Shown here one piece after another: positions 55,073 to 63,599 of a DNA stretch of 64,000 bases (position 1 is the first letter of the stretch; each line of letters begins with the position of its first letter). The stretch lies in NCBI GenBank assembly GCA_016936355.1, contig JAFGYB010000008.1, positions 1 to 64,000 on the forward strand. The letters run 5' to 3'. This stretch comes from Bacteroidales bacterium (GTDB taxonomy: Bacteria > Bacteroidota > Bacteroidia > Bacteroidales > F082). A program made the position numbers and the translations under genes. The notes beneath the pieces were generated by a model. It made no database searches. It was not told the DNA's origin and saw only the letters and a program-made list of their open reading frames with translations.

Positions 55073-55646
55073 TGATCCATTTTTTTTCAATACACTCTCT
55101 CAGTTGCAACCTTGCCCGGTGTAAAATCACCCAAAAGTTAGACGATGTACATCCAACTTCCTTACAAATTTCTGACGATTCAATTTCCTCCATGACCTTC
55201 AGAACAAACACTGATTTCCATTTTTCAGGCAGTTGGGAAAGGCAACTTTCCATAATTGACTGAAACTCTTTGGATCGCATCGGGTAGCCTGATTGCCACT
55301 GCCAGTCTTTCGGAGCCCGTTCCATGATCCAGTGGCCCTTTGTTCCCGACTCATCTTCAAACGGACTCTCAAAGCTGAGGGTAGTTTTTTCGTTTTGAGT
55401 ACTTTTTTTCCGGTAATGATCCACTACTTTCCGTCTCAGGATGGAAAGCATCCAAGTACGAACCGTGCTTTCGCCACGGAAGGAATCCATGGCGTTCAAT
55501 GCCGAGACAAATGTATCCTGAACCAGGTCTTCCGCCAACTGTTTCGAATGAACTCGCGACCATGCATAATTGTATAGGTAATCGCCGTATTCATCAACCC
55601 AGATGGCCGGGTCAAGCTTTGTACCTGTTTTCCTTTGCTCCGACAT
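55065..55646 (-). CDS. ECF-type RNA polymerase sigma factor
   Basis: A 193-residue group IV sigma factor. Region 2 is at about 20-90 (YLYNYAWSRVHSKQLAEDLVQDTFVSAL, then FRGESTVRTWMLSILRRKVVDHYRK). Region 4 is at about 135-190 (LPEKWKSVFVLKVMEEIESSEICKEVGCTSSNFWVILHRARLQLRECIE) with its helix-turn-helix. The overlapping downstream gene encodes a likely anti-sigma factor. The regulon cannot be read from the window, since no obvious target promoter is shared. Confidence 0.95.
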   Translation of the reverse strand: MSEQRKTGTKLDPAIWVDEYGDYLYNYAWSRVHSKQLAEDLVQDTFVSALNAMDSFRGESTVRTWMLSILRRKVVDHYRKKSTQNEKTTLSFESPFEDESGTKGHWIMERAPKDWQWQSGYPMRSKEFQSIMESCLSQLPEKWKSVFVLKVMEEIESSEICKEVGCTSSNFWVILHRARLQLRECIEKKWINE

Positions 55647-55686
55647 GCGATAAAAGTAAAAATATTTTGAAAGAATAGGCCATTCT

Positions 55687-56124
55687 TTACATCTTTAGCC
55701 AGCCATTATCGGCATCAGGATAGCAATCAATCTCTGTGGTATAAGGTTTGATATCCAGCAACGGGGTTCCGTCGATCATATCAGGACCTGAGAAATAGAT
55801 TCGGTTATTCTCAATTTTTTCCAGTTTTACAATCGTCAACCCAATGGGATTCGGCCTTCGGGGGCTTCGAATGGCAAACACTCCTTTTTCCACATGATGG
55901 CGTGGGGTAACTTGAATTAATTCATAATCCTTTGAACGATGAAAGTGAAAAATCAGGTACGCATGACTAAAGCCTTCCAACCCTGACAACCCCTTTTCAA
56001 ATTCAGGAAATACTTCCACCCAACCTTTCTTTTCCGGTTCAAATCGTCCCTGTCGGGGCAGTTTTTTCTCACCGGTAAACGGAGTATGGATCAATCCAAT
56101 GGGCTCAAAACTTACTTTTTCCAT
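55687..56124 (-). CDS. trmO: tRNA N6-threonylcarbamoyladenosine methyltransferase (TrmO family)
   Basis: A 145-residue protein of the TsaA/TrmO (UPF0066) family, which methylates t6A37 in some tRNAs using S-adenosylmethionine. Motifs are PIGLIHTPF, LEGFSHAYLIFHFHRS and the conserved GVFAIRSPRRPNPIGLTIVKL. It is the short form with only the catalytic domain. It starts 4 nt after a thioredoxin gene's stop codon, so the two are cotranscribed. Confidence 0.92.
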   Translation of the reverse strand: MEKVSFEPIGLIHTPFTGEKKLPRQGRFEPEKKGWVEVFPEFEKGLSGLEGFSHAYLIFHFHRSKDYELIQVTPRHHVEKGVFAIRSPRRPNPIGLTIVKLEKIENNRIYFSGPDMIDGTPLLDIKPYTTEIDCYPDADNGWLKM

Positions 56125-56128
56125 TGGA

Positions 56129-56425
56129 TTACAAAAATTGACGAACCTGTTCGATCAGCTGTGGTGCAGGGATTACTCCTGCCTGACGAAACTTCATCTC
56201 ACCCTTTTTAAAAATCATCAGTGTAGGCACATTCTGTATCTTCCATTTATGGGCGATGGCCGGATTCTTATCCACATCCACTTTCAAAATCCGCACATGA
56301 TCACCCACTTGTTGTTTGACCTGTTTCAGAATCGGCGGCATCATTTTACAAGGCTGACACCATTCGGCGGAAAAATCAATTAATACCACCTGTTCTGAAT
56401 TGATAATATCCTGAAATTGACTCAT
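56129..56425 (-). CDS. Thioredoxin
   Basis: A 98-residue thioredoxin from ATG 56425; a longer frame to 56521 has no family sequence. The active site is WCQPCK (about residues 24-29), with the cis-Pro in NVPTLMIF. It should reduce cytosolic disulfides. The active-site dipeptide Gln-Pro differs from the usual Gly-Pro. It precedes trmO by 4 nt. Confidence 0.93.
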   Translation of the reverse strand: MSQFQDIINSEQVVLIDFSAEWCQPCKMMPPILKQVKQQVGDHVRILKVDVDKNPAIAHKWKIQNVPTLMIFKKGEMKFRQAGVIPAPQLIEQVRQFL

Positions 56426-56529
56426 AATTATTACCTTTTCAAGCATCGCTTTCAAAAACCATACCCTTGAAAAAGAACTGCCAAAATTGCATAAAATATT
56501 GTCAATCAGTGAAAAATTCACAAATACTG

Positions 56530-56559
56530 TTGTTTATTTGTTAACTTTTATTACATTTG
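56530..56559 (+). promoter_or_regulatory. Bacteroidota-type promoter for the DUF4382 lipoprotein gene
   Basis: TTG (56530-56532), 19-nt spacer, TACATTTG (56552-56559), then the ATG at 56587. Confidence 0.6.
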
Positions 56560-56586
56560 ATCCATAAATCATAAAAATCTACTACC

Positions 56587-57540
56587 ATGAAAATGAAACC
56601 TACCCTTATTGTAATGGGCCTCATTTTGACTCTGTTTGCATGCTCCAGGAATTCAGGAGTACTAAATACAGATCAGCCTACGCCCAGCAATTCGAGTCTA
56701 AAATCTTCCATTGCTTCCTCCAATTCTGGTCACATGACCCTGCATTTCAGAGCGGTGAACAATCATAAATTCGAACGTAGTGAAATAGAAAATAATAGAT
56801 TCGAACACCACAGAGGTGCTTTTGTTGAAAATTTTGATTCTGCCGGAGGAAGGCTTACCACCATCACCTTAGTAAGAGACGGAAATCCCAGATTAGGAAT
56901 TGGTGGTAAATCGGTTGTTGTCTGGAATCAGGTTGAATATTTCAACGATCTGTTGTATATGGGAACAGGGATGATGGGAGACCTTGCCATTATTGATATT
57001 CCATCGGGAATCTACAACAAAGCAATTGTAGCGGTTACTGACGGATGGGTTGCTAAAGACGGAAAAGTTTATCCGCTCAAATTCCCCTCCAACAGAATGG
57101 TGTTGGATTTTGATCCCGCGGTTATCGTAGGGATGCATGTTTCACCGGATATTATTTTTAATATCGATGTTAGCCGGTCCTTTATCCCGATCAAAGGAGG
57201 AACTTCTTACGTTTTCAAACCCATTGTTAAGGTTGTCAATGCAACTACTGCCGGCAGCCTGATTGGATTTGTTGCCGACCCGACTACAGGACAGCCTGTG
57301 GGTGGGGCCTACGTTTCCGTAAATGCGAACGGTCAAACCTATGATACATACAGTGCAAATCAGATTATTATTAACGGTACTGACACACTCTACCCAGGAC
57401 AATATTACATCCCGGGTATTCCGGCTGGCGGACCGTATACAGCTACTGCAGCAGCATCCGGCTATAGCACTGCATCGGCCCAGGTTTCCATTTTAAAAGG
57501 TAATTTTAACTGGCAGGAATTCTATTTAATGCCTCAATAA
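56587..57540 (+). CDS. DUF4382-type lipoprotein with carboxypeptidase-regulatory-like domain
   Basis: A 317-residue lipoprotein (lipobox LTLFAC, Cys at 19). After a Ser/Asn-rich linker, residues about 50-215 resemble the DUF4382 domain (LAIIDIPSGIYNKAIVAVTDGWV). Residues about 218-317 resemble a carboxypeptidase-regulatory-like Ig domain (GSLIGFVADPTTGQPVGGAYVSVNANGQTYDT, PGQYYIPGIPAGGPYTATAAASGY). This is typical of surface lipoproteins involved in sensing or adhesion, but no direct role is known. It has its own promoter and terminator, so it is monocistronic. Confidence 0.78.
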   Translation: MKMKPTLIVMGLILTLFACSRNSGVLNTDQPTPSNSSLKSSIASSNSGHMTLHFRAVNNHKFERSEIENNRFEHHRGAFVENFDSAGGRLTTITLVRDGNPRLGIGGKSVVVWNQVEYFNDLLYMGTGMMGDLAIIDIPSGIYNKAIVAVTDGWVAKDGKVYPLKFPSNRMVLDFDPAVIVGMHVSPDIIFNIDVSRSFIPIKGGTSYVFKPIVKVVNATTAGSLIGFVADPTTGQPVGGAYVSVNANGQTYDTYSANQIIINGTDTLYPGQYYIPGIPAGGPYTATAAASGYSTASAQVSILKGNFNWQEFYLMPQ

Positions 57541-57557
57541 TACTGAAGATTAAAACG

Positions 57558-57594
57558 AAAAAAGAGGGAATCCGTTGGATTCCCTCTTTTTTTT
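57558..57594. terminator. Bidirectional terminator between lipoprotein gene and pdxJ
   Basis: A 16-bp stem with A-run and T-run ends (57558-57573 paired with 57577-57592), loop GTT. The A/T symmetry lets it serve both converging transcripts. Confidence 0.93.
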
Positions 57595-57612
57595 GTCCGC
57601 ATCAATTCTTCC

Positions 57613-58332
57613 TTAATCGAGTCGTAAAGCACGAAGATAAAGCTGGATGGTATTCTGCAGCCCCAGATACAAAGCATCCACAATCAAAGCATGGCCTATG
57701 CTAACTTCCGCCAGCCACGGTATATTTTTAGCAAAATAATGCAGGTTGTCCAGGTTCAGATCATGACCTGCATTGACTTCCAGTCCTGTTTCCCTGGCCA
57801 CGACTGCTGCATCCACAAAAGGCTGAATGGCTGTTCTGGGATTGTTTTGATACCCCGCTGCAAAAGATTCGGTATACAACTCAATACGATCCGTTCCCGT
57901 TTCTTTGGCTTTTTCCACCATCTTCGGGTCCGGATCCACAAAGATAGAAGTCCGGATACCGGCCTCTTTAAATTGCCCGATCACATCAATCAGAAACGAT
58001 TTATGCTTGACTGTATCCCAGCCATGATCCGAAGTTAACTGACCCGGATCGTCCGGTACCAATGTCACCTGATCGGGTTTATGTTTCAGAACCAGATCGA
58101 CAAACTGTGGAACTGGATTCCCTTCAATGTTGAATTCGGTGGTGACCAGCGGTCGCAGCAATTCCACATCTTTATAACGAATGTGCCGCTCATCGGGTCG
58201 GGGGTGCACCGTAATTCCCTGCGCTCCAAATCGTTCACAATCAACTGCAGCCTGCTGCACATCAGGAAAATTTCCTCCGCGCGCATTCCGCAGAGTAGCA
58301 ATTTTATTGATATTAACACTTAATCGGATCAT
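57613..58332 (-). CDS. pdxJ: Pyridoxine 5'-phosphate synthase
   Basis: A 239-residue TIM-barrel enzyme that condenses 1-deoxyxylulose 5-phosphate and 3-amino-2-oxopropyl phosphate into pyridoxine 5'-phosphate, the last ring-forming step of DXP-dependent vitamin B6 synthesis. Motifs are [69 protein letters not shown] and EVSIGHALI. The PLP made is needed by the D-threonine-aldolase-like enzyme elsewhere in the window. It diverges from dtd across 62 nt. Confidence 0.97.
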   Translation of the reverse strand: MIRLSVNINKIATLRNARGGNFPDVQQAAVDCERFGAQGITVHPRPDERHIRYKDVELLRPLVTTEFNIEGNPVPQFVDLVLKHKPDQVTLVPDDPGQLTSDHGWDTVKHKSFLIDVIGQFKEAGIRTSIFVDPDPKMVEKAKETGTDRIELYTESFAAGYQNNPRTAIQPFVDAAVVARETGLEVNAGHDLNLDNLHYFAKNIPWLAEVSIGHALIVDALYLGLQNTIQLYLRALRLD

Positions 58333-58394
58333 TGTTATATTTTTGTCAAAATTACTAATTTAGATGCTTATCGCTTCGTTAAATTATTAAATCC

Positions 58395-58847
58395 ATGAGA
58401 GCAGTAATACAGCGGGTTACCCGTGCATCCGTGACTATTCAGGGCGCATCAACATCGAAAATCGAAGCCGGATTGGTTGTTTTGCTGGGTATCGAATCAA
58501 ACGACACTCCTGAAGACATTGAATGGCTAACAGGAAAAATTGCCCGCCTGCGTATTTTCGACGACGAACAGGGAGTAATGAACCTTCCCATAATTGAAAC
58601 CGGAGGAGATGCTTTGGTGGTCAGTCAGTTTACGTTACATGCTTCCACAAAAAAAGGAAATCGTCCATCCTACATCAAAGCCGCCCGTCCGGAAGTAGCC
58701 GAACCGCTGTACGAAACTTTTGTTAAAGAGCTTTCCGGGTTACTCGGCAAACCGGTTCAGACCGGTGAATTTGGTGCAGAAATGCACATCAGCCTGGTTA
58801 ACGACGGGCCTGTTACCATCCTGATAGACACCAAAAACAAAGAGTAG
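58395..58847 (+). CDS. dtd: D-aminoacyl-tRNA deacylase
   Basis: A 150-residue editing enzyme that hydrolyses D-aminoacyl-tRNAs. It opens MRAVIQRVTRASVTI and holds the key SQFTLHA and the cross-subunit Gly-cisPro motif NDGPVT. A TATTTTTG -7-like box is at 58338-58345. The stop codon lies 5 nt from the end of the convergent thioredoxin gene. Confidence 0.96.
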   Translation: MRAVIQRVTRASVTIQGASTSKIEAGLVVLLGIESNDTPEDIEWLTGKIARLRIFDDEQGVMNLPIIETGGDALVVSQFTLHASTKKGNRPSYIKAARPEVAEPLYETFVKELSGLLGKPVQTGEFGAEMHISLVNDGPVTILIDTKNKE

Positions 58848-58852
58848 ACTTT

Positions 58853-59278
58853 TTATTTCAGTGCTGCATTTATTCCCTTGAGCAAAATAGATTTTGTTTT
58901 TACTCCAACGAATTTCTGCGCAATTTTTCCGTCTTTGAAAATGATAATGGTGGGAATATTCCGGATACCCAACTCAGCAGACATCTTCTGGTTATTCTGG
59001 ACATCCAGCTTACAGATTTTAGCCTTATCACTCACCTCCTCTGCCAGTTCACTGACAATGGGTCCCTGAATCTTACATGGGGTACACCAATCGGCCCAGA
59101 AATCAACCAGACTCACTCCTTTACTGATTTGCTTCTTAAAGGTTGCATCGGTTAAAATCACCAGTTTATCACTGTCGGGTTTACCGGAGGATTTGGTTAA
59201 CATTCGATACCTGCGAACGGCTGAAAACACCATCCATGCGATCAGCACGAGTATGGCGATCCAAAAATAATTATTCAT
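58853..59278 (-). CDS. Membrane-anchored thioredoxin
   Basis: A 141-residue protein with one N-terminal transmembrane helix (about 4-22) followed by a thioredoxin domain with active site WCTPCK (about residues 64-69) and cis-Pro in NIPTIIIF. The charge distribution around the helix (RRYR after it) suggests a cytosol-facing domain, though the opposite cannot be ruled out. It overlaps the preceding thioredoxin gene by 8 nt. Confidence 0.88.
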   Translation of the reverse strand: MNNYFWIAILVLIAWMVFSAVRRYRMLTKSSGKPDSDKLVILTDATFKKQISKGVSLVDFWADWCTPCKIQGPIVSELAEEVSDKAKICKLDVQNNQKMSAELGIRNIPTIIIFKDGKIAQKFVGVKTKSILLKGINAALK

Positions 59279-59597
59279 CTATTTGATTTTTTATTTGACT
59301 CATTAAATAGGTTTTGCTCTGAATACCGGGCATCTGAGTGATTACCTTTCCATCTTTCATCAAGAGGAGAAAAGGAATGTTGCGCACACCAAAACGATCA
59401 GCCAGTAGCCGGTTGTCGCTCACATTGATTTTGGCTACCTGAATTTTCCCTTCAAACAAACGGGCAATTTCTTCATAGATCTTGTCATGGGCAATACACG
59501 CTGTGCACCATTCGGCCCAAAAATCGACAAGCCACAGACCCGAGTTCAGGTGCTGCTCCCAATTCATATAGTGGATCGTTACGAAGCCGTTATTCAT
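59271..59597 (-). CDS. Thioredoxin-like protein with WCTAC site
   Basis: A 108-residue single-domain thioredoxin fold from ATG 59597 (a TTG at 59606 is less likely). The active-site motif is WCTACI: proline before the second Cys is replaced by Ala and the usual Lys by Ile. The cis-Pro in NIPFLLLM is retained. This suggests an altered redox potential or partner. It overlaps the membrane-anchored thioredoxin by 8 nt, so the two are translated together and may form a relay. Confidence 0.88.
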   Translation of the reverse strand: MNNGFVTIHYMNWEQHLNSGLWLVDFWAEWCTACIAHDKIYEEIARLFEGKIQVAKINVSDNRLLADRFGVRNIPFLLLMKDGKVITQMPGIQSKTYLMSQIKNQIDE

Positions 59598-59657
59598 GGA
59601 GGGCAAAGATACTGCTTTTGTACATTTAACTGATATAAAATAACAGTAAGATTCCGG

Positions 59658-60461
59658 TTAAACACCCCGATACCAGGAAGGATTTCCCGTCATAAAACCA
59701 AAAGTAATCTGGTAGAATCGTTCCCAGGCTTCCACATGAACCCAGTGCGATGCTCCTTCGATGGTAATAATTTCGGCATGGGGAAAATTCATTCTGAGTG
59801 AGCCGTAATCAGAAGGCAGAATATAATCAGATGCGCCGCCCCGAATAAAAATTGTGGGCCGGTCGTATTGCTGATCAAAATCAATGGAGTCCATCATGTC
59901 GTTCAGATTAGGCTCAATTCCATCCACGTTCAGCCGCCATTTCAGTTGTTGCTGATCATCGCGATAAATATTTTTCAGCACAAACTGACGGATACGCACT
60001 TGCGGGATCAGGGGCTTCAACTGACGTTCCACATCATGTCTTGATTTGGCTTTCTCCAGGTGAATCTGCCGCATGGCCTTGATGATCTCAATATGCTGCG
60101 TCCTGGGAGGATACGCTTTGACGCCGATGTCAACAATAACCAGTCGTTTCACCAATTCGGGATTTTCCAGTGCATAGCGCATGGCTACTTTTCCTCCCAT
60201 GGAATGTCCCAGAATAATCGGGTCCTTAATTTCATGATCTTCTATAAAATCGGCCAGGTCGCTGGTCAGAGCCAGGTAATTAAAAACCGGACTGTGCGGC
60301 GATTGTCCGTGATTGCGCTGATCCAGAACATATACTTCAAAACCTTCCATGGCGATTCTGCGTGCGTACGTCACCCAATTGTCGGAAAGTCCAAACAATC
60401 CATGCAAAATAATCAGAGGCTGTGCGCCTGTTTCTCCGTATTTCCTGAAAAACAACTCCAT
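59658..60461 (-). CDS. Alpha/beta hydrolase, YbfF-like esterase
   Basis: A 267-residue alpha/beta-hydrolase. The oxyanion-hole HGLFGLSDNW precedes the nucleophile elbow GHSMGGKVA (Ser about 98). Asp probably lies in the RGGASDYI turn and His in GASHWVH. The sequence resembles the YbfF family, with YVLDQRNHGQSPHS, and is an esterase of small acyl esters. Substrate unknown. It starts opposite the LolC/E-type gene with 296 nt between them, which hold nothing clear. Confidence 0.88.
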   Translation of the reverse strand: MELFFRKYGETGAQPLIILHGLFGLSDNWVTYARRIAMEGFEVYVLDQRNHGQSPHSPVFNYLALTSDLADFIEDHEIKDPIILGHSMGGKVAMRYALENPELVKRLVIVDIGVKAYPPRTQHIEIIKAMRQIHLEKAKSRHDVERQLKPLIPQVRIRQFVLKNIYRDDQQQLKWRLNVDGIEPNLNDMMDSIDFDQQYDRPTIFIRGGASDYILPSDYGSLRMNFPHAEIITIEGASHWVHVEAWERFYQITFGFMTGNPSWYRGV

Positions 60462-60757
60462 TTATTTTTTTTTTGCGGCAAAGGTAACAAAGACTTTTGA
60501 GTTGGAAGATCAGGGTTATGTGTCTTAAACTATTTTTAGAAAACTAGCCTCTTTAAAAAGGAAAATATTCGTGCTCATGATATAGAAAAACATGCGAAAG
60601 TTTGATTGAAAACATCCGTACCTTTTTAGTGAATCATGCCGATGTTCTTGGGGGAACGGACAAAAGTCCCAGGTTTTCCGGTTCCGGTCCGTTCAAAACT
60701 CTGATCCCGGCCTCATTCTTCAAAGAAATATCAGATATTTGTACCAAACAATCCGAT

Positions 60758-61987
60758 ATGAATTTTTCGCTGTTCATGGCCCGTCGCTATCTTTTCTCCA
60801 GGAAATCGCACAACCTCATCAATGTGATATCCGGCATTTCCATGGCAGGACTGGCTATTGGCACAGCAGCCCTTATCATTGTTTTGTCCGTTTTCAACGG
60901 GTTTGAGCATGTGGTCAAGTCGCTGTATCAAACCTTTAATCCCGACTTACTCGTCACCGTAAAACAAGGAAAAACGTTTCATTATTCGGATTTTCCTTCC
61001 GGAAAAATAAAAAAACTCCATGGAGTGGCGCAAATGGGCCCGGTGGTGGAGGAAGATGCCTTATTCCGGTTCGGACAAAAACAGGCTATCGGGAAATTGA
61101 AAGGGTATCCCGAAAACCTGGCATCGTTCATTCGACTGGACACGCTCATGCAACAGGGTAATTTCATCCTGCGATCCGGAACAAATGACTATGCCGCAGT
61201 CGGTGCCGGTGTGGCATGGACACTCGGTATTCAGGCTGCTGACGGCACTTCCATGCTGGGTATTTTCGTTCCCCGCAGAGGCACATCTTTTGTCAACAGT
61301 TTCGAAAACGCATTCAATACCGAACAGCTCCCCGTAACCGGAATCTTTTCGGTTCAGCCGGATTATGACCAGAAATACGTTTTGTCTTCACTGGCTGTAG
61401 CCCGAAAGCTCATGAATTATACAGATGAAGCTACCTCTGTGGAAATTTATTTGAAACCGACCTCGAATGTGGATCAGATTCAGGAAGAAGTACAACAAAT
61501 TACAGGAAATAAATTTTCAGTAAAAAACCGGTTTCAGCAAAATGAATCGCTGTTCAAGATTATGAAATCGGAAAAGACTGCCATTTTCCTGATTTTGGTC
61601 TTTATCCTCATACTGGCTTCTTTCAACATGATTGGATCCCTGTCGCTGTTGATTGTGGAAAAAATCAAAGACATGGCCATCCTGAAAAGCATGGGTGCCG
61701 AGAAAAAAACCGTCAAAAGAATCTTTTTGCAACAGGGAATGCTCATCAGCCTGATCAGTGCGGGGGCGGGACTCATCATCGGATTTGTAATCCTTTGGCT
61801 GCAACAAACCTACGGCCTGATTCGTCTGGGTCCGGAGGGAAGTTATGTGATCAATGTGTATCCTGTAAAGATGCAGATTACTGACTTTGTGGTTGTATTC
61901 ATCACGGTACAGGCCATCGGGTTCCTGGCCTCCTGGTATCCAGTACACTTTTTACTCAGAAACTTTCACAAAATAAAACTCCAATAG
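60758..61987 (+). CDS. FtsX-like ABC permease (LolC/LolE family)
   Basis: A 409-residue inner-membrane protein from ATG 60758; an upstream TTG frame adds 52 non-family residues. One helix at about 22-45 (VISGISMAGLAIGTAALIIVLSVFNGFE), a large periplasmic domain (about 48-270) and three C-terminal helices (about 272-400) form the LolC/E layout for lipoprotein release. The ATPase partner LolD is not encoded next to it. The stop is 6 nt from that of lepB on the other strand. Confidence 0.9.
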   Translation: MNFSLFMARRYLFSRKSHNLINVISGISMAGLAIGTAALIIVLSVFNGFEHVVKSLYQTFNPDLLVTVKQGKTFHYSDFPSGKIKKLHGVAQMGPVVEEDALFRFGQKQAIGKLKGYPENLASFIRLDTLMQQGNFILRSGTNDYAAVGAGVAWTLGIQAADGTSMLGIFVPRRGTSFVNSFENAFNTEQLPVTGIFSVQPDYDQKYVLSSLAVARKLMNYTDEATSVEIYLKPTSNVDQIQEEVQQITGNKFSVKNRFQQNESLFKIMKSEKTAIFLILVFILILASFNMIGSLSLLIVEKIKDMAILKSMGAEKKTVKRIFLQQGMLISLISAGAGLIIGFVILWLQQTYGLIRLGPEGSYVINVYPVKMQITDFVVVFITVQAIGFLASWYPVHFLLRNFHKIKLQ

Positions 61988-61993
61988 TCTGGA

Positions 61994-63508
61994 TTACTTC
62001 ACCAGTGTAAAGAGTCGGTTCCACCGAATTTTACCGCTTAGTAATGATTTATTGGGATCCAGCGACATCCAGATGAATACGGCTTTGCCTTCCACATGGT
62101 TTTCGGGAACAAAACCCCAGTACCTTGAATCCGCTGAGTTATCACGATTGTCACCCATCATCCAGTAATAATTCATTTTAAACGTATAATGATCGGCCAC
62201 TTTGCCGTTGATGTAAATCTTACCGTCTTTCACTTTCAGATCATTACCTTCATATACACCGATGATTCTTTTGTACAGAGGCAAAACTTTCATATTCAGG
62301 GCCACGGTGGCTCCCTTTTTGGGAATATAGATGGGGCCGTAATTATCGCGGTTCCATTTAAAATCAGTCGTATCGTGCGGGAAAATTTCCGGATCGGTTA
62401 TCCCGGCAGGAATATCAGACACCTGCACACTTTTTACGATTGGCAGACTGGCGATGGCATTGCGGGCCTTTTCGGAAAGCATGAACACATACTGTCCGGG
62501 AACCATGGTTCTGCCTCCTTCGGTAACATTCAACCGGCTCAGGATAATAGGGTTAATGGATTCTCCATTGGTGTTTACATAATACTCGTATTCTTTGATT
62601 CCCGGATCGTGGTTTTTCTTTCCATTGATGTAAACAATTTTATTGATGAGTTGCAAGGAATCACCCGGCATTCCGATACAGCGTTTGACAAAGTTTTCCT
62701 GTTTATCTACCGGCCGGTAAATGATCTTGCCGAATTTGGCATGATCGGTCCAAACCCTGTTTCGTCCATACTGACGTACCAGAGAATAATAACTTCTGTT
62801 GCTCTGATAGGCGGTGGAAACGGTATCTCCCACCGGATAGTTGAAGACAACCACGTCGTTCCGTTGCACATGACCCAGTCCGGGCAACCGCAAATACGGC
62901 AATTCTATCCAGTCGAGATAGGAACTAACATCTTTGGTCAGCGGCATGGTATTGTGCACAAAGGGAAATGATAAAGGAGTGTTCGGAATCTTTGGCCCGT
63001 AGGCTACCTTACTGACAAACAGATAATCGCCCACCAGCAATGACTTTTCCATGGATGAAGTAGGAATGGTATACGCTTCGATCAGAAACGTACGAATTAT
63101 AGTTGCTGCCACTACAGCAAAAACGATGGCATCTACCCATTCACGGGTGGCTGATTTCGGTGGTTCTTCCCTGGTTTCAGGATCCAGATAAACATCTTTC
63201 TTGGTTGCGATATAGGGAAAATAGATAAAAGGGAAAACCACTGCCAGAAATTGTTCACCCAACCCGTATTTACCGTAACATTTGGCCATTTCCACCAACA
63301 TCAGCATGTACACAAATACATTGATAAAGGGGAAGAGCAACAACAAATACCACCACCAGGGTTTCTTTACAATCAGCAGAAATACATACAGGTTATAGAA
63401 CGGAATAAGTGTTTCCCAGGATTTGCGTCCGGCGCGGGCAAACTGTATCCAGAGAAAAATGGTAGGAACGGTAAAGGATAAGGGTAAAAAGATTAATAAT
63501 TCCAACAT
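61994..63508 (-). CDS. lepB: Signal peptidase I
   Basis: A 504-residue type I signal peptidase, longer than the E. coli enzyme as usual in Bacteroidota. N-terminal hydrophobic segments (about 5-22, 35-75) precede the catalytic transmembrane start (about 125-145). The catalytic Ser lies in TIPTSSMEKSLLVGDYLFV and the Lys in VKRCIGMPGDSLQL. The conserved GDNRDNSADSRYWGFVPENHVEGKA block closes the domain. It cleaves Sec signal peptides in the periplasm. It lies downstream of dapB on the same strand. Confidence 0.95.
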   Translation of the reverse strand: MLELLIFLPLSFTVPTIFLWIQFARAGRKSWETLIPFYNLYVFLLIVKKPWWWYLLLLFPFINVFVYMLMLVEMAKCYGKYGLGEQFLAVVFPFIYFPYIATKKDVYLDPETREEPPKSATREWVDAIVFAVVAATIIRTFLIEAYTIPTSSMEKSLLVGDYLFVSKVAYGPKIPNTPLSFPFVHNTMPLTKDVSSYLDWIELPYLRLPGLGHVQRNDVVVFNYPVGDTVSTAYQSNRSYYSLVRQYGRNRVWTDHAKFGKIIYRPVDKQENFVKRCIGMPGDSLQLINKIVYINGKKNHDPGIKEYEYYVNTNGESINPIILSRLNVTEGGRTMVPGQYVFMLSEKARNAIASLPIVKSVQVSDIPAGITDPEIFPHDTTDFKWNRDNYGPIYIPKKGATVALNMKVLPLYKRIIGVYEGNDLKVKDGKIYINGKVADHYTFKMNYYWMMGDNRDNSADSRYWGFVPENHVEGKAVFIWMSLDPNKSLLSGKIRWNRLFTLVK

Positions 63509-63599
63509 GTGTTTTAAATTTATTTCAATGCAAAATACCGAAAAATAAAAAGATCTGGTTTTTAAAAAACTTTAAAAAATCAACCGATTATAATGAGCC

